Assembly (NCBI GenBank): GCA_023433775.1
Contig: JAEYTY010000159.1
Coordinates: 1-31,088 of the forward strand
Source of the DNA: Pseudomonadota bacterium
GTDB taxonomy: Bacteria > Pseudomonadota > Alphaproteobacteria > Rhizobiales > Devosiaceae
Reading direction: 5' to 3'
DNA length: 31,088 nt
Under the pieces are notes generated by a model that worked only from the letters and a program-made list of their open reading frames with translations, was not told the DNA's origin and made no database searches. This document shows positions 23,211 through 31,088 of the stretch, in pieces. Position 1 is the first letter of the stretch, and each line of letters starts with the position of its first letter. The position numbers and the translations under genes were made by a program.

Positions 23211-23546
23211 ATGGCAGGATGCCATCATCATGACTGGTGGCGCTATTGTCCGTGATGGAACAGCGCCGCGTAGACCGGCGAATGCCGGAGCATGGCAGGA
23301 TTATTGGCCGCTCCCCTTGCCGCACCTTGCAAGACCGAACCGATCTTGTGCGTTTGCGGCAGTCCTCCTTGAGGAGCTGCTTATTGTCTTGCCCATGTTT
23401 CGTCGCTTGCCAGATGAAACAGTGCCTCGTTTTTGAGCGGGCGCCCACATGGGGTGGGTCAGCCGGTGCAGGCACACTGGATCAGTTCACGGGGCTGTCT
23501 ACCCCCGCGTTCCCGCTGATCCGGCAGAACGGAAAGACGAAAACTC
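23211..23546 (+). promoter_or_regulatory. structured pnp leader region
   Basis: This 336-bp stretch without a gene separates the rpsO terminator from pnp. Inverted repeats are ATGGCA/TGCCAT (23211-23225), a GTTTC(G/A)TC pair near 23397-23420, and GGATCAG (23479-23485)/CTGATCC (23516-23522) enclosing CGGGG/CCCCG (23490-23494, 23503-23507). The last hairpin ends 24 bp before the pnp ATG. In E. coli a leader stem-loop cut by RNase III lets PNPase repress its own mRNA; the same role here is inferred. A pnp promoter must lie here if the terminator is efficient, but I cannot pick one. Short open frames in it show no family features. Confidence 0.5.
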
Positions 23547-25691
23547 ATGACGATCCAATTTGATCACCACAAGGTTGAGCTCAACTGGGGTGGCCAGCCG
23601 CTGACGCTGGAAACCGGCAAGATGGCCCGCCAGGCCGATGGCGCCGTGCTCGCCTCGCTGGGCGAAACCGTTGTTCTGGCCACTGTGGTCAGCGCCAAGT
23701 CGCCCAAGCCGGGCATCGACTTCTTCCCCCTCACCGTCAACTATCAGGAAAAGTACTTCGCCGCGGGCAAGATCCCCGGTGGCTACTTCAAGCGCGAAGG
23801 CCGCCCGACCGAGAACGAAACCCTGGTTTCGCGCCTCATCGACCGCCCGATCCGCCCGCTGTTCCCCGATGGCTACAAGAACGAAACCCAGGTCATCGTC
23901 ACCGTTCTCCAGCATGACATGGAAAACAATCCGGACGTGCTGGCCATGGTCGCGGCCTCGGCTGCCCTCACCATTTCCGGCGTGCCCTTCATGGGCCCGA
24001 TCGGCGCGGCTCGCGTTGGTTACGTCAATGGCGAATATGTCCTCAACCTGCCCGTCGACCGCCGCGCTGACTCAAAGCTCGACCTCGTCATGGCCGGCAC
24101 TGCCGACGCCGTGCTGATGGTTGAATCGGAAGCCCAGGAGCTGTCCGAAGAAGTGATGCTGGGCGCCGTGATGTTCGGCCATGCCGAAAGCCGCAAGGTG
24201 ATCGACGCCATCATCCAGCTCGCAGAACTCGCCGCCAAGGATGCGCGCGACTACGAACCCGATGACAATTCGGCGCTGGAAGGCGAAATGCTTTCCTTCA
24301 TCGAAACCGAACTGCGCGCTGCCTACAAGAACACCGCCAAGGAAGCCCGCTACGCCGCCGTTGACGCGGCCAAGGCCAAGGTCAAGGAGCACTTCGCCGC
24401 CAAGGTTGAAGACGGCACCTATACCAATGAAGTCATTGGCGCCGTGTTCAAGTCGCTGCAGGCCAAGGTTGTCCGCTGGAACGTGCTCGACACGGGCCTG
24501 CGTATCGATGGCCGTGACCTCGTCACCGTCCGCCCGATCGTCTCGGAAGTCGGCATCCTGCCGCGCACCCATGGTTCGGCCGTGTTCACCCGCGGCGAAA
24601 CCCAGGCGCTGGTCGTTGCCACGCTCGGCACCGGCGAAGACGAGCAGTACATCGACTCGCTCGAAGGCACCCGCAAGGAAAACTTCCTGCTGCACTACAA
24701 CTTCCCTCCCTATTCGGTGGGTGAAGCTGGCCGCATGGGTTCGCCCGGCCGTCGCGAAATCGGTCATGGCAAGCTTGCATGGCGCGCCATCAACCCGATC
24801 CGCCCGACCATCGAAGAATTCCCCTACACGATCCGCGTCGTGTCCGAGATCACCGAGTCCAATGGCTCGTCCTCGATGGCGACCGTCTGCGGCACCTCGC
24901 TGGCCCTGATGGATGCCGGCGTGCCGATGAAGCGTCCGGTGGCCGGCATTGCCATGGGCCTGATCCTGGAAGGCGAGAAGTTTGCTGTTCTCAGCGACAT
25001 TCTGGGCGACGAAGATCACCTCGGCGACATGGACTTCAAGGTGGCCGGTACGGAAGAGGGTGTTACCTCGCTCCAGATGGACATCAAAATCGCCGGCATC
25101 ACCGAGGAGATCATGAAGATCGCCCTCGACCAGGCCAGGGGCGGCCGCATCCACATCCTGGGTGAAATGGCCAAGGCTCTGGCCGCTTCGCGCGGCGAAG
25201 TGGGCGAGTTCGCGCCCCGCATCGAAACCATGAAGATCCCGACCGAGAAGATCCGTGAAGTGATCGGCACCGGCGGCAAGGTGATCCGCGAGATCGTCGA
25301 AAAGACCGGCGCCAAGATCAATATCGATGATGACGGCACGATCAAGATTTCGTCTTCGGACGGCAGCCAGATCGATGCGGCCATCAAGTGGATCAAGTCC
25401 ATCACCGATGAAGCCGAAGTCGGCGCCATCTATCAGGGCACCGTGGTCAAGACCGCCGATTTCGGCGCGTTTGTGAACTTCTTCGGCGCCAAGGATGGCC
25501 TCGTGCACATCTCCCAGTTGGCCGAAGCTCGCGTTGCCAAGACCACCGACGTGGTCAAGGAAGGCGACAAGGTCTGGGTCAAGCTGCTCGGCTTTGACGA
25601 GCGCGGCAAGGTTCGCCTGTCGATGAAGGTTGTCGACCAGGAAACCGGCAAGGAAATCGTCAAGGAAGCCAAGGAAGACGCTGCCGAATAA
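23547..25691 (+). CDS. pnp: polyribonucleotide nucleotidyltransferase (PNPase)
   Basis: PNPase is a trimeric 3'-to-5' phosphorolytic exoribonuclease of mRNA decay. The 714-residue protein has two RNase PH domains: about 1-215 with VVSAKSPKPGIDFFPLTVNYQEK and FKREGRPTENETLVSRLIDRPIRPLFP, and about 310-540 with GSAVFTRGETQALVVATLGT. A helical linker lies between them. A KH domain follows at about 555-615 (KIREVIGTGGKVIREIVEKT), and the S1 domain at about 620-705 (GTVVKTADFGAFVNFFGAKDGLVHISQL). Length and domain order are normal. The leader is structured and a strong terminator follows. Confidence 0.98.
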   Translation: MTIQFDHHKVELNWGGQPLTLETGKMARQADGAVLASLGETVVLATVVSAKSPKPGIDFFPLTVNYQEKYFAAGKIPGGYFKREGRPTENETLVSRLIDRPIRPLFPDGYKNETQVIVTVLQHDMENNPDVLAMVAASAALTISGVPFMGPIGAARVGYVNGEYVLNLPVDRRADSKLDLVMAGTADAVLMVESEAQELSEEVMLGAVMFGHAESRKVIDAIIQLAELAAKDARDYEPDDNSALEGEMLSFIETELRAAYKNTAKEARYAAVDAAKAKVKEHFAAKVEDGTYTNEVIGAVFKSLQAKVVRWNVLDTGLRIDGRDLVTVRPIVSEVGILPRTHGSAVFTRGETQALVVATLGTGEDEQYIDSLEGTRKENFLLHYNFPPYSVGEAGRMGSPGRREIGHGKLAWRAINPIRPTIEEFPYTIRVVSEITESNGSSSMATVCGTSLALMDAGVPMKRPVAGIAMGLILEGEKFAVLSDILGDEDHLGDMDFKVAGTEEGVTSLQMDIKIAGITEEIMKIALDQARGGRIHILGEMAKALAASRGEVGEFAPRIETMKIPTEKIREVIGTGGKVIREIVEKTGAKINIDDDGTIKISSSDGSQIDAAIKWIKSITDEAEVGAIYQGTVVKTADFGAFVNFFGAKDGLVHISQLAEARVAKTTDVVKEGDKVWVKLLGFDERGKVRLSMKVVDQETGKEIVKEAKEDAAE

Positions 25692-25713
25692 GCGGCGTCC
25701 GACTGGAATTTTT

Positions 25714-25741
25714 AAAGGCCCGGAGCGATCCGGGCCTTTTT
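25714..25741 (+). terminator. intrinsic terminator of pnp
   Basis: A perfect 11-bp stem, AAAGGCCCGGA (25714-25724) and TCCGGGCCTTT (25729-25739), is closed by a GCGA tetraloop of the stable GNRA type and followed by more T's and TATTTT. It lies 23 bp after the pnp stop. Confidence 0.95.
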
Positions 25742-25815
25742 ATTTTGGCACGTAGTCGAAACTCTCCATGCTGGCCCGTCGCTTCAGTGCAAGGGTAAGA
25801 GCAAGGAGCACAGCC

Positions 25816-26376
25816 GTGACACAGGTGATTTTTCTGCACAGTGCCGGACCTCAGGGACCGGGCGAGGGCAGTTCGGCCCTACTGGCAGGGCTGAAGCAGG
25901 CATTGCCGCCGGGCATGACTCTCGTGGCTCCGCTCATGCCGGAGCCGGACAATCCCTCGGCAGAGCGCTGGATTGCCGCTATGCAGCAGGTTCTTGCCGG
26001 GTTCGAAGGGCCACATATCCTTGTTGGCCATTCACTCGGCGGGTCGATCCTGCTCCAGACCCTGGCGCGGCATGGAATAGGCCAGGGACTCATGGGCGTG
26101 GTGCTGCTCAACAGCCCGTTCTGGGGCGCGCCGGGCTGGGCGTTTGAGGATTTTGCATTGACCGAGGGCGACGCAGGGACACTCAAACACCTGCCCCGGC
26201 TCCTTGTCTTGCAGGGCGATGCGGATGACGTGGTCTCGCCCGATCATCCTGATCGCTACAAAAAGCTTTTGCCCATTGCCGAGACAGAGACGCTGAAGGG
26301 GGTCGATCACGAGGCAGCGGGTGCTGCGCCCCATGTGATCGCCGCCATGCAGAAGGTCTGCCAGATGGGCAAGTGA
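25816..26376 (+). CDS. small alpha/beta-hydrolase (RBBP9/YdeN-like serine hydrolase)
   Basis: The 186-residue alpha/beta-hydrolase has the nucleophile elbow GHSLGGS (71-77, Ser73), a likely acid at Asp138 (LVLQGDADDVVSPDH) and His165 (KGVDHEAAG), giving a full catalytic triad. Short length, the opening VIFLHSAGPQGPGE and the WxxxxxxxL-type helix fit the RBBP9/YdeN group of small serine hydrolases, whose substrates are mostly unknown. The start is a GTG at 25816 with AAGGAG 7 nt upstream (25803-25808). It is a single gene between the pnp terminator and the L,D-transpeptidase, with an 84-bp gap to the latter. Confidence 0.85.
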   Translation: MTQVIFLHSAGPQGPGEGSSALLAGLKQALPPGMTLVAPLMPEPDNPSAERWIAAMQQVLAGFEGPHILVGHSLGGSILLQTLARHGIGQGLMGVVLLNSPFWGAPGWAFEDFALTEGDAGTLKHLPRLLVLQGDADDVVSPDHPDRYKKLLPIAETETLKGVDHEAAGAAPHVIAAMQKVCQMGK

Positions 26377-26460
26377 AGCGAAAAAGCAACACTGCCCTTC
26401 CCCATCACATTGTGGCGAGGAACTGCCCTATTCGTGCCACGTTAAGGCTCAGAAGCGTTA

Positions 26461-27216
26461 ATGCAAAGCAGAGGCGCTTTGCGCTCTTTCCGTCTTTCCC
26501 CTTTCCGAGGTTCCGCGTTGATTTCCCGCCGCCTGTTCATGATCGGCCTTTCGGCCACTGCGCTGTCCGCCTGCGCCACCAATCGCCAGTCGGTGCCACG
26601 CGAGCCCGAGATCGATCCCTATTATCTGCGCATGTATGGCACGGTCATCGGCGAACCCCATCCCGTCGCCGCCATGGATCTGCGCCGTGTCGATCCCAAA
26701 TGGTGGCGCCAGGAAGTGTCCTATTTCACCAGCGAGCGCCCCGGCACGCTGGTTGTCGATACCCCGGCCCACTACCTCTATCTCGTCATGGAAGGCGGCC
26801 GGGCCCTGCGCTACGGCATTGGCGTCGGCAAGGACGAGGCGCTGGTCTTCCGCGGCAATGCCACGATCGGCCGCAAGGCCGAATGGCCGCGCTGGACGCC
26901 GACACAGTCCATGATCAAGCGCGAGCCGGAACGCTATGGCCCCTATGCCGGCGGTATGCCCGCGGGCCCCGAAAACCCGCTCGGCCCCCGCGCGCTCTAT
27001 CTCTACAAGGATGGCCGCGACACTCTGTTCCGTATCCACGGTACCACAGAGCCCTATACAATCGGCACCAATGTTTCGTCGGGCTGTATTCGCCTGATGA
27101 ACCAGGACATCATTGATCTCTATGCGCGCGTCCCGGTGGGCGCCCGCGTCACGGTGATCAATGCGCCCGCTGGCCAGGGCCCGGTGGCAACACCCGGTCT
27201 GGTCCCGGTGGTCTAA
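26461..27216 (+). CDS. L,D-transpeptidase, probable Tat-exported lipoprotein
   Basis: The 251-residue protein has an ErfK/YbiS/YcfS/YnhG (YkuD) catalytic domain at about 95-237. The catalytic motif shows His193 (RIHGTTEPYTIG) and SSGCIR with nucleophile Cys209. These enzymes make 3-3 peptidoglycan cross-links or attach proteins to the wall. The N-terminus carries SRRLFMIG (22-29), a good twin-arginine motif, followed by SATALSAC, a lipobox with Cys38, so the mature protein is probably a periplasmic lipoprotein. ATG 26461 is kept as the start; TTG 26518 would give a shorter signal that still includes the SRR motif and is a serious alternative. A terminator follows at 27304. Confidence 0.92.
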   Translation: MQSRGALRSFRLSPFRGSALISRRLFMIGLSATALSACATNRQSVPREPEIDPYYLRMYGTVIGEPHPVAAMDLRRVDPKWWRQEVSYFTSERPGTLVVDTPAHYLYLVMEGGRALRYGIGVGKDEALVFRGNATIGRKAEWPRWTPTQSMIKREPERYGPYAGGMPAGPENPLGPRALYLYKDGRDTLFRIHGTTEPYTIGTNVSSGCIRLMNQDIIDLYARVPVGARVTVINAPAGQGPVATPGLVPVV

Positions 27217-27303
27217 ACACGATGCCGGGTAGCAGCCCGGCTCAGGAATTCAGGAATTGCCGGGGCGATCGGATCATACCGTAGTCACCCGCTTCCGGCA
27301 TAC

Positions 27304-27338
27304 AAAGGCCCGCTCACTCCTCCGAGCGGGCCTTTTTT
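27304..27338 (+). terminator. intrinsic terminator of the L,D-transpeptidase gene
   Basis: AAAGGCCCGCTC (27304-27315) pairs perfectly with GAGCGGGCCTTT (27324-27335), followed by TTTATT. It ends the plus-strand unit that converges on infB. Confidence 0.93.
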
Positions 27339-27382
27339 ATTGGCCGGGAACTTCCGTTGCGAGTCGCCTCTATCACAGCGCC

Positions 27383-27418
27383 AAAACAAAAAGGGCGCAG
27401 CTTACGCCACGCCCTTTT
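27383..27418 (-). terminator. intrinsic terminator of the nusA-infB transcript
   Basis: On the minus strand AAAAGGGCG (27418-27410) pairs with CGCCCTTTT (27397-27389), followed by TGTTTTGG, giving the T-run. It lies 21 bp after the infB stop. Its presence means infB, and not rbfA or truB, is the last gene of this transcript. Confidence 0.88.
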
Positions 27419-27438
27419 GATCTGAAAATGCCAGATGA

Positions 27439-30231
27439 TTACAGCGAACGCTGGACCGTTTCGACGCGGAAGCATTCGATGACGTCGTTGGCGCGGATGT
27501 CTTCGTAGTTTTCGAAGGCCATGCCGCATTCCTGGCCCATGGCCACTTCCTTGACTTCGTCCTTGAAGCGCTTGAGCGTCTTGAGCTTGCCTTCGTGGAT
27601 GACCACGTCGTCGCGCAGCAGGCGCACGCCGGCGCCGCGTTCCACGATGCCTTCGGTGACCTGGCAGCCGGCGACCTTGCCGACCTTGGTGATCTGGAAG
27701 ACTTCGAGGATTTTGGCGTAACCGATAAAGGTTTCGCGGCGTTCGGGCTTCAGGAGGCCGCTCATGGCGTTCTTCACGTCATCCACGAGGTCGTAGATGA
27801 TGTTGTAGTAGCGGATTTCGATGCCGTCGCGGGTGGCCAGGTCCGAGGCCTGCTTGTTGGCGCGGACATTGAAGCCGATGACGATGGCGTTCGAAGCCGA
27901 AGCCAGGGTGACATCGGATTCGGTGATGCCGCCCACGCCCGAGAACAGGATCTGGGCCGAAACCTCATCGGTCGAGAGCTTGTTGAGGGACGCCGCAATC
28001 GCTTCGACCGAACCCTGCACGTCGCCCTTGATGATCAGCGGGAACTTGGCAATGCCAGCGACCTTGAGCTGGTTCATCATCTGCTCAAGGCTGGTCGCGC
28101 CGCCACCAGCGGTCTTTTCGCGGATGGCGCGCTGGCGATATTCGGTCACTTCGCGGGCACGGGCTTCGGTTTCGACCACCGAGAAGCGGTCGCCCGCGCT
28201 CGGCACGCCGGTAAAGCCCAGCACTTCCACCGGAATGGAAGGCCCTGCTTCCTTGACCTGCTCGCCCTTGTCGTTGATCAGGGCGCGGACACGGGCAAAT
28301 TCGGTGCCGGCAACGAGAATGTCGCCGACGCGGAGCGTGCCGCGCTGCACCAGAACCGTCGCCACGGCACCACGGCCGCGATCGAGCTTGGCTTCGATGA
28401 CGAGACCCTCGGCGCGGCCATCGCGGGCCACCTTGAGCTCGAGCACTTCGGCCTGCAGCAGAATGGTTTCGAGCAGCTTGTCGAGACCGGCCTGGGTCTT
28501 GGCCGAAACTTCCACATCGAGCACTTCGCCGCCCATGGATTCCACGAACACTTCGTGCTGCAAGAGCTCGGTGCGAACGCGGGTCGGGTTGGCTTCGGGC
28601 TTGTCCATCTTGTTGATGGCCACGATGATCGGAACACCAGCCGCCTTGGCGTGCTTGATGGATTCGATGGTCTGGGGCATGACGCCGTCATCGGCAGCCA
28701 CGACCAGAACAGCAATATCGGTGGCCTGGGCACCACGGGCACGCATGGCGGTAAACGCCTCGTGGCCCGGGGTATCGAGGAAGGTGATCTTGCTGCCGTT
28801 CTTTTCGACCTGATAGGCGCCGATATGCTGGGTGATGCCGCCGGCTTCGCCCGAAACCACATTGGCTTCGCGGATGGCGTCGAGCAGCGAGGTCTTGCCG
28901 TGGTCGACGTGACCCATAATGGTCACGACCGGTGCACGATCGGTCAGATCCTCGGCCTTGTCGTCCGAAGCGATGTCATAGAGGCCTTCTTCAACGTCGG
29001 CATCGCTGACGCGCTTGACCGTGTGGCCCAGCTCGCTGGCAATGAGTTCGGCCGTATCAGCGTCGATCACATCATTGATGGTGGCCATCTGGCCCTGCTG
29101 CATCAGCATCTTGATGACGGTGACGGAGCGTTCGGCCATGCGGTTGGCCAGTTCGGCAACCGTGATGACTTCGGGAATGGTCACTTCGCGGATGAGCTTT
29201 GGCGCATCCTGCTGGTTGCGGCCCATCTTCTTGTCGCGGCGACGGCGCATGGCGGCCAGCGAGGGACCGCGATCACGATCACTCTCGGTGGTGGCGCTGG
29301 CGACGGTCAGGCGGCCGCGGGCATTGGAATCCCCGGCAGACCGGCGCGCGGGGCGCTCAGGCTGGGCGCGCGATGCGCGGCGGGCATTTTCGAGTTCGGC
29401 TTCCGAAGTCGGACGAACCTGCGGCGCGCCAGTACGGGTGCGGCGGCCATCGGCCTCACTCGGCGGCGCGGGCGGCACATTGCCGATCGGGGCCATGCCG
29501 GAGCCGGCCGGACGGCGTTCGCCGGCAGGGCGGGTGGCCGTACCGGCAGGGCGGCGTTCGCTGCCCGGACGCAGGGCGGCGCCGGCACCACGCTCGGATT
29601 CCGGGCGGGTATTGGACGGACGCTCGGCGCGCGGCGGACGGGGAGGCTGGCCGGGACGGCCGGCGACAACACGCACGCTTGACGGGCCGGCATTGCGCTG
29701 GCTCTGGGGCACGAATTCTTCCGCTGCCGGCCGGGCGGGCTCAGCCGGTGGCGCGGCTTCAGGCGCTGCGGATTCTTCGGCGCGACGGGCTTCATCGGCC
29801 TGGCGGCGCTCTTCTTCCTGACGGGCGGCTTCCTCGCGCACCTGACGGCGGCGATTATCGTCCTCGATGCGACGTGCCTCTTCGGCAGCGAAGCGCTCGC
29901 GATCTTCGGCCTGGCGGGCGCCGGCTGAGGCCAGCGCCTGGCGGCGGGCTTCGGCTTCGGCAGCGCTGAGGCCGAGCGGGGCGCGGTTCTGCTGCTGCAT
30001 GGGGCGACCCTGCGGACGGCCCTGACCCGATGGCGGGCCCGAACGGCCGCCGGCGCCTGGACCGGGCTGGCCGGCAGGCTTGGGCACGACGCGTGTCCGC
30101 TTCTCCACGACCACTGTTGATCGTGACGGTCCGCGCGACATGCCGGGACGGTTCCCCAGGCCGGGGCCACCCTTGAGGGTCAGCGTCTTCTTGGCGCCGT
30201 CGTCGGAACGCTTGTCGTCGTTATCAGCCAT
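27439..30231 (-). CDS. infB: translation initiation factor IF-2
   Basis: The 930-residue GTPase brings initiator tRNA to the 30S subunit. The N-terminal ~330 residues are low-complexity, rich in Arg/Pro/Ala/Gly/Glu, with repeated RRPAG/RPAGE-type units near residues 220-245 and a charged coiled coil at about 100-170. The IF2_N domain is at about 340-400. The GTPase domain follows with G1 GHVDHGKT (about residue 438), G3 DTPGHEAF, G4 NKMD and then domains II-IV up to IECFRVETVQRSL. Length is usual for alphaproteobacteria. It starts 6 bp after the YlxR-like gene ends and has its own terminator. In the canonical order rbfA would follow; here it does not. Confidence 0.97.
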   Translation of the reverse strand: MADNDDKRSDDGAKKTLTLKGGPGLGNRPGMSRGPSRSTVVVEKRTRVVPKPAGQPGPGAGGRSGPPSGQGRPQGRPMQQQNRAPLGLSAAEAEARRQALASAGARQAEDRERFAAEEARRIEDDNRRRQVREEAARQEEERRQADEARRAEESAAPEAAPPAEPARPAAEEFVPQSQRNAGPSSVRVVAGRPGQPPRPPRAERPSNTRPESERGAGAALRPGSERRPAGTATRPAGERRPAGSGMAPIGNVPPAPPSEADGRRTRTGAPQVRPTSEAELENARRASRAQPERPARRSAGDSNARGRLTVASATTESDRDRGPSLAAMRRRRDKKMGRNQQDAPKLIREVTIPEVITVAELANRMAERSVTVIKMLMQQGQMATINDVIDADTAELIASELGHTVKRVSDADVEEGLYDIASDDKAEDLTDRAPVVTIMGHVDHGKTSLLDAIREANVVSGEAGGITQHIGAYQVEKNGSKITFLDTPGHEAFTAMRARGAQATDIAVLVVAADDGVMPQTIESIKHAKAAGVPIIVAINKMDKPEANPTRVRTELLQHEVFVESMGGEVLDVEVSAKTQAGLDKLLETILLQAEVLELKVARDGRAEGLVIEAKLDRGRGAVATVLVQRGTLRVGDILVAGTEFARVRALINDKGEQVKEAGPSIPVEVLGFTGVPSAGDRFSVVETEARAREVTEYRQRAIREKTAGGGATSLEQMMNQLKVAGIAKFPLIIKGDVQGSVEAIAASLNKLSTDEVSAQILFSGVGGITESDVTLASASNAIVIGFNVRANKQASDLATRDGIEIRYYNIIYDLVDDVKNAMSGLLKPERRETFIGYAKILEVFQITKVGKVAGCQVTEGIVERGAGVRLLRDDVVIHEGKLKTLKRFKDEVKEVAMGQECGMAFENYEDIRANDVIECFRVETVQRSL

Positions 30232-30236
30232 ACTTC

Positions 30237-30908
30237 CTATCGTCTTTCGTCCTGTTCCGCGGACAAAAGCACACCGGACGCCGCAGAGCGGTCGGTGTCT
30301 TCATCCATCGGTTGGGCGTTGTATCGGGCCAGTCGAGAGGCCTTTTGCACCGCCGATTGGGCTGCTGCGCCCGTCATGAGGGCAGCATGTATCACATTTT
30401 CAAGTCCAAGTGCCAAACCCATTTGCGCACTTGAGAGCGATTCAAAATGCGGCACGGCGGACATGTTCATTCCGCTTTCGCGCCGCGCATGATTGAGGGC
30501 GCGCAGGGCCACCAGCATCTTGTTGCGCCCGTCGCCAGCCGCGTCGCTGGCGGTCAGGAGGGCGATGGCCTCATTGGCCTCCATGGCGCCACGAACCTTC
30601 ATGGCACCGGAGACAAATTGGCCGGCCTTGCGGGCCATGCCCAGCGCCGAGAGCAGACGCTGCTCAAACCGGAGCCGGGTGAGATCGGCCAGATCATCGG
30701 GCACAGTCACGGCAGTTTTAAGACTGCGCGCAAATGCCTTTTTCTTGACGGCCTCGGCCACGGCTTCATGGCTGAGGCTGATCCAGACGCCCCGTCCTTC
30801 GGCCTTGGCCTCAACATCGGGCACCAGCACATCATCGGGCCCCACGACGAAACGCACGAGCTCATCCACGGGCTTTTCAAGCCGGGTCAGCGCGCAGGTT
30901 CTGGTCAT
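30237..30908 (-). CDS. YlxR (DUF448)/L7Ae-like RNA-binding protein
   Basis: The protein of about 223 residues has two parts. The N-terminal YlxR/DUF448 domain (about 1-75) shows TRTCALTRLEKPVDELVRFV, DVEAKAEGRGVWISLS and KKKAFARSLK. An L7Ae-like part at about 85-180 reads RLLSALGMARKAGQFVSGAMKV and so on. This two-domain form is usual in alphaproteobacteria, between nusA and infB. Its exact job is not settled; an RNA-binding role in transcription or ribosome assembly is assumed. ATG 30908 is used here; TTG 30926, with AAGG 8 nt upstream, is an equally possible start. The tail (RSAASGVLLSAEQDERR) is unstructured. Confidence 0.9.
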   Translation of the reverse strand: MTRTCALTRLEKPVDELVRFVVGPDDVLVPDVEAKAEGRGVWISLSHEAVAEAVKKKAFARSLKTAVTVPDDLADLTRLRFEQRLLSALGMARKAGQFVSGAMKVRGAMEANEAIALLTASDAAGDGRNKMLVALRALNHARRESGMNMSAVPHFESLSSAQMGLALGLENVIHAALMTGAAAQSAVQKASRLARYNAQPMDEDTDRSAASGVLLSAEQDERR

Positions 30909-30953
30909 GTCAACGGGCCGGGCCAAGGCGGGAGCCTTGCGGGGGAAGCGGCC

Positions 30954-31088
30954 TTAGACCGCCTCCTCCTCCGTGGTTTCTTCAAGGCCTTCGCCAGCGA
31001 CATCCTCGGCGCTGATCCAGCCGGCCTTGATACGGGCCTGCATGATCATGTCCTCAGCTTCCTCGCGCGAAACGGGGAAGTCCTTGAA
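30954..31088 (-). CDS. nusA: transcription termination/antitermination protein NusA, C-terminal end (cut by window edge)
   Basis: The last 44 codons of an open frame enter from the right edge. FKDFPVSREEAEDMIMQARIK followed by AGWISAEDV matches the conserved C-terminal end of alphaproteobacterial NusA, followed by an acidic tail (EGLEETTEEEAV). Position directly upstream of the YlxR-like gene and infB supports this. The stop is TAA at 30956-30954. Only the extreme C-terminus is visible. Confidence 0.88.
   Translation of the reverse strand, partial: FKDFPVSREEAEDMIMQARIKAGWISAEDVAGEGLEETTEEEAV

Noticed and set aside
23230..23563. Short open frames upstream of pnp as possible small genes
   Set aside because: No ribosome-binding sites or family features were seen and one overlaps the pnp start in another frame; the region fits a structured leader better.
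24072..25508. 478-codon open frame on the minus strand, antisense to pnp
   Set aside because: It lies entirely within pnp, whose frame has full domain support; no motif or ribosome-binding site supports the antisense frame.
27595..29682. 695-codon open frame on the plus strand, antisense to infB
   Set aside because: It is a shadow of the GC-rich infB gene: composition follows the opposite-strand codons (rich in Gly/His/Asp/Val), there is no ribosome-binding site and no family motif.
29385..30130. Possible tandem repeat element inside infB
   Set aside because: The RPAG/RRPAG-like runs are the usual low-complexity N-terminal linker of alphaproteobacterial IF-2; no exact long DNA repeat was seen.
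1..31088. CRISPR array, tRNA or rRNA genes, insertion sequences
   Set aside because: No regularly spaced repeats, no cloverleaf or T-arm GTTCRANNC in a suitable context, and no transposase motifs were noticed. This was by eye; a covariance-model scan would settle it.

Overview
The window is a GC-rich chromosomal stretch from an alphaproteobacterium, most likely a member of the Hyphomicrobiales; the protein sequences look Devosia-like, but that genus guess is an impression and not a search result. Supporting signs are the two-domain YlxR/L7Ae protein next to infB, the HWE-type histidine kinase, the miaB/phoH/ybeY/corC block, the rpsO-pnp pair and TadE/TadG-type genes. Coding density is high, many neighbours overlap by 4 bp (ATGA/GTGA), and clear intrinsic terminators lie at several convergent ends. 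I saw no tRNA, rRNA, CRISPR array or insertion sequence.

Layout, left to right. 1-899: truB (cut by the left edge) and rbfA on the minus strand. 933-4313: a secreted protein of unknown function, a D-glycerate-dehydrogenase-like protein with an eroded active-site signature, a secreted SH3 protein and a FhuF-type ferric reductase. 4511-6594: an overlapping tadE/tadG-like pair. 6646-8902: a self-contained GntR(YtrA-type)/ABC ATPase/ABC permease operon with a visible promoter, a palindromic operator and a strong terminator. 8917-13603: a minus-strand SitABCD/MntABCD-type Mn/Fe uptake operon with a palindrome over its promoter, followed by a DUF2793/peptidase-S74 tail-fibre-like gene. 13655-14731: a divergent TetR/VOC pair with operators between them. 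14844-15947: a lone Gfo/Idh/MocA oxidoreductase.

15998-20886 is the conserved block miaB, phoH, ybeY, corC on the minus strand, but a plus-strand vapBC toxin-antitoxin pair sits between miaB and phoH, its last codon overlapping the miaB stop. 21031-22752 is an HWE histidine kinase. 22893-25691 holds rpsO and pnp, separated by a terminator and a structured leader. 25816-27216 holds a small serine hydrolase and an L,D-transpeptidase that looks like a Tat-exported lipoprotein. 27439-31088 holds infB, the YlxR-like gene and the 3' end of nusA on the minus strand.

Most genes are housekeeping or ordinary accessory genes, and I do not see a clearly new multi-gene system. The best leads are: the canonical nusA-ylxR-infB-rbfA-truB-rpsO-pnp order broken into three pieces with rpsO-pnp inverted; the vapBC insertion; the dehydrogenase that has lost its catalytic Glu; and the orphan DUF2793-S74 gene trailing the metal-uptake operon.
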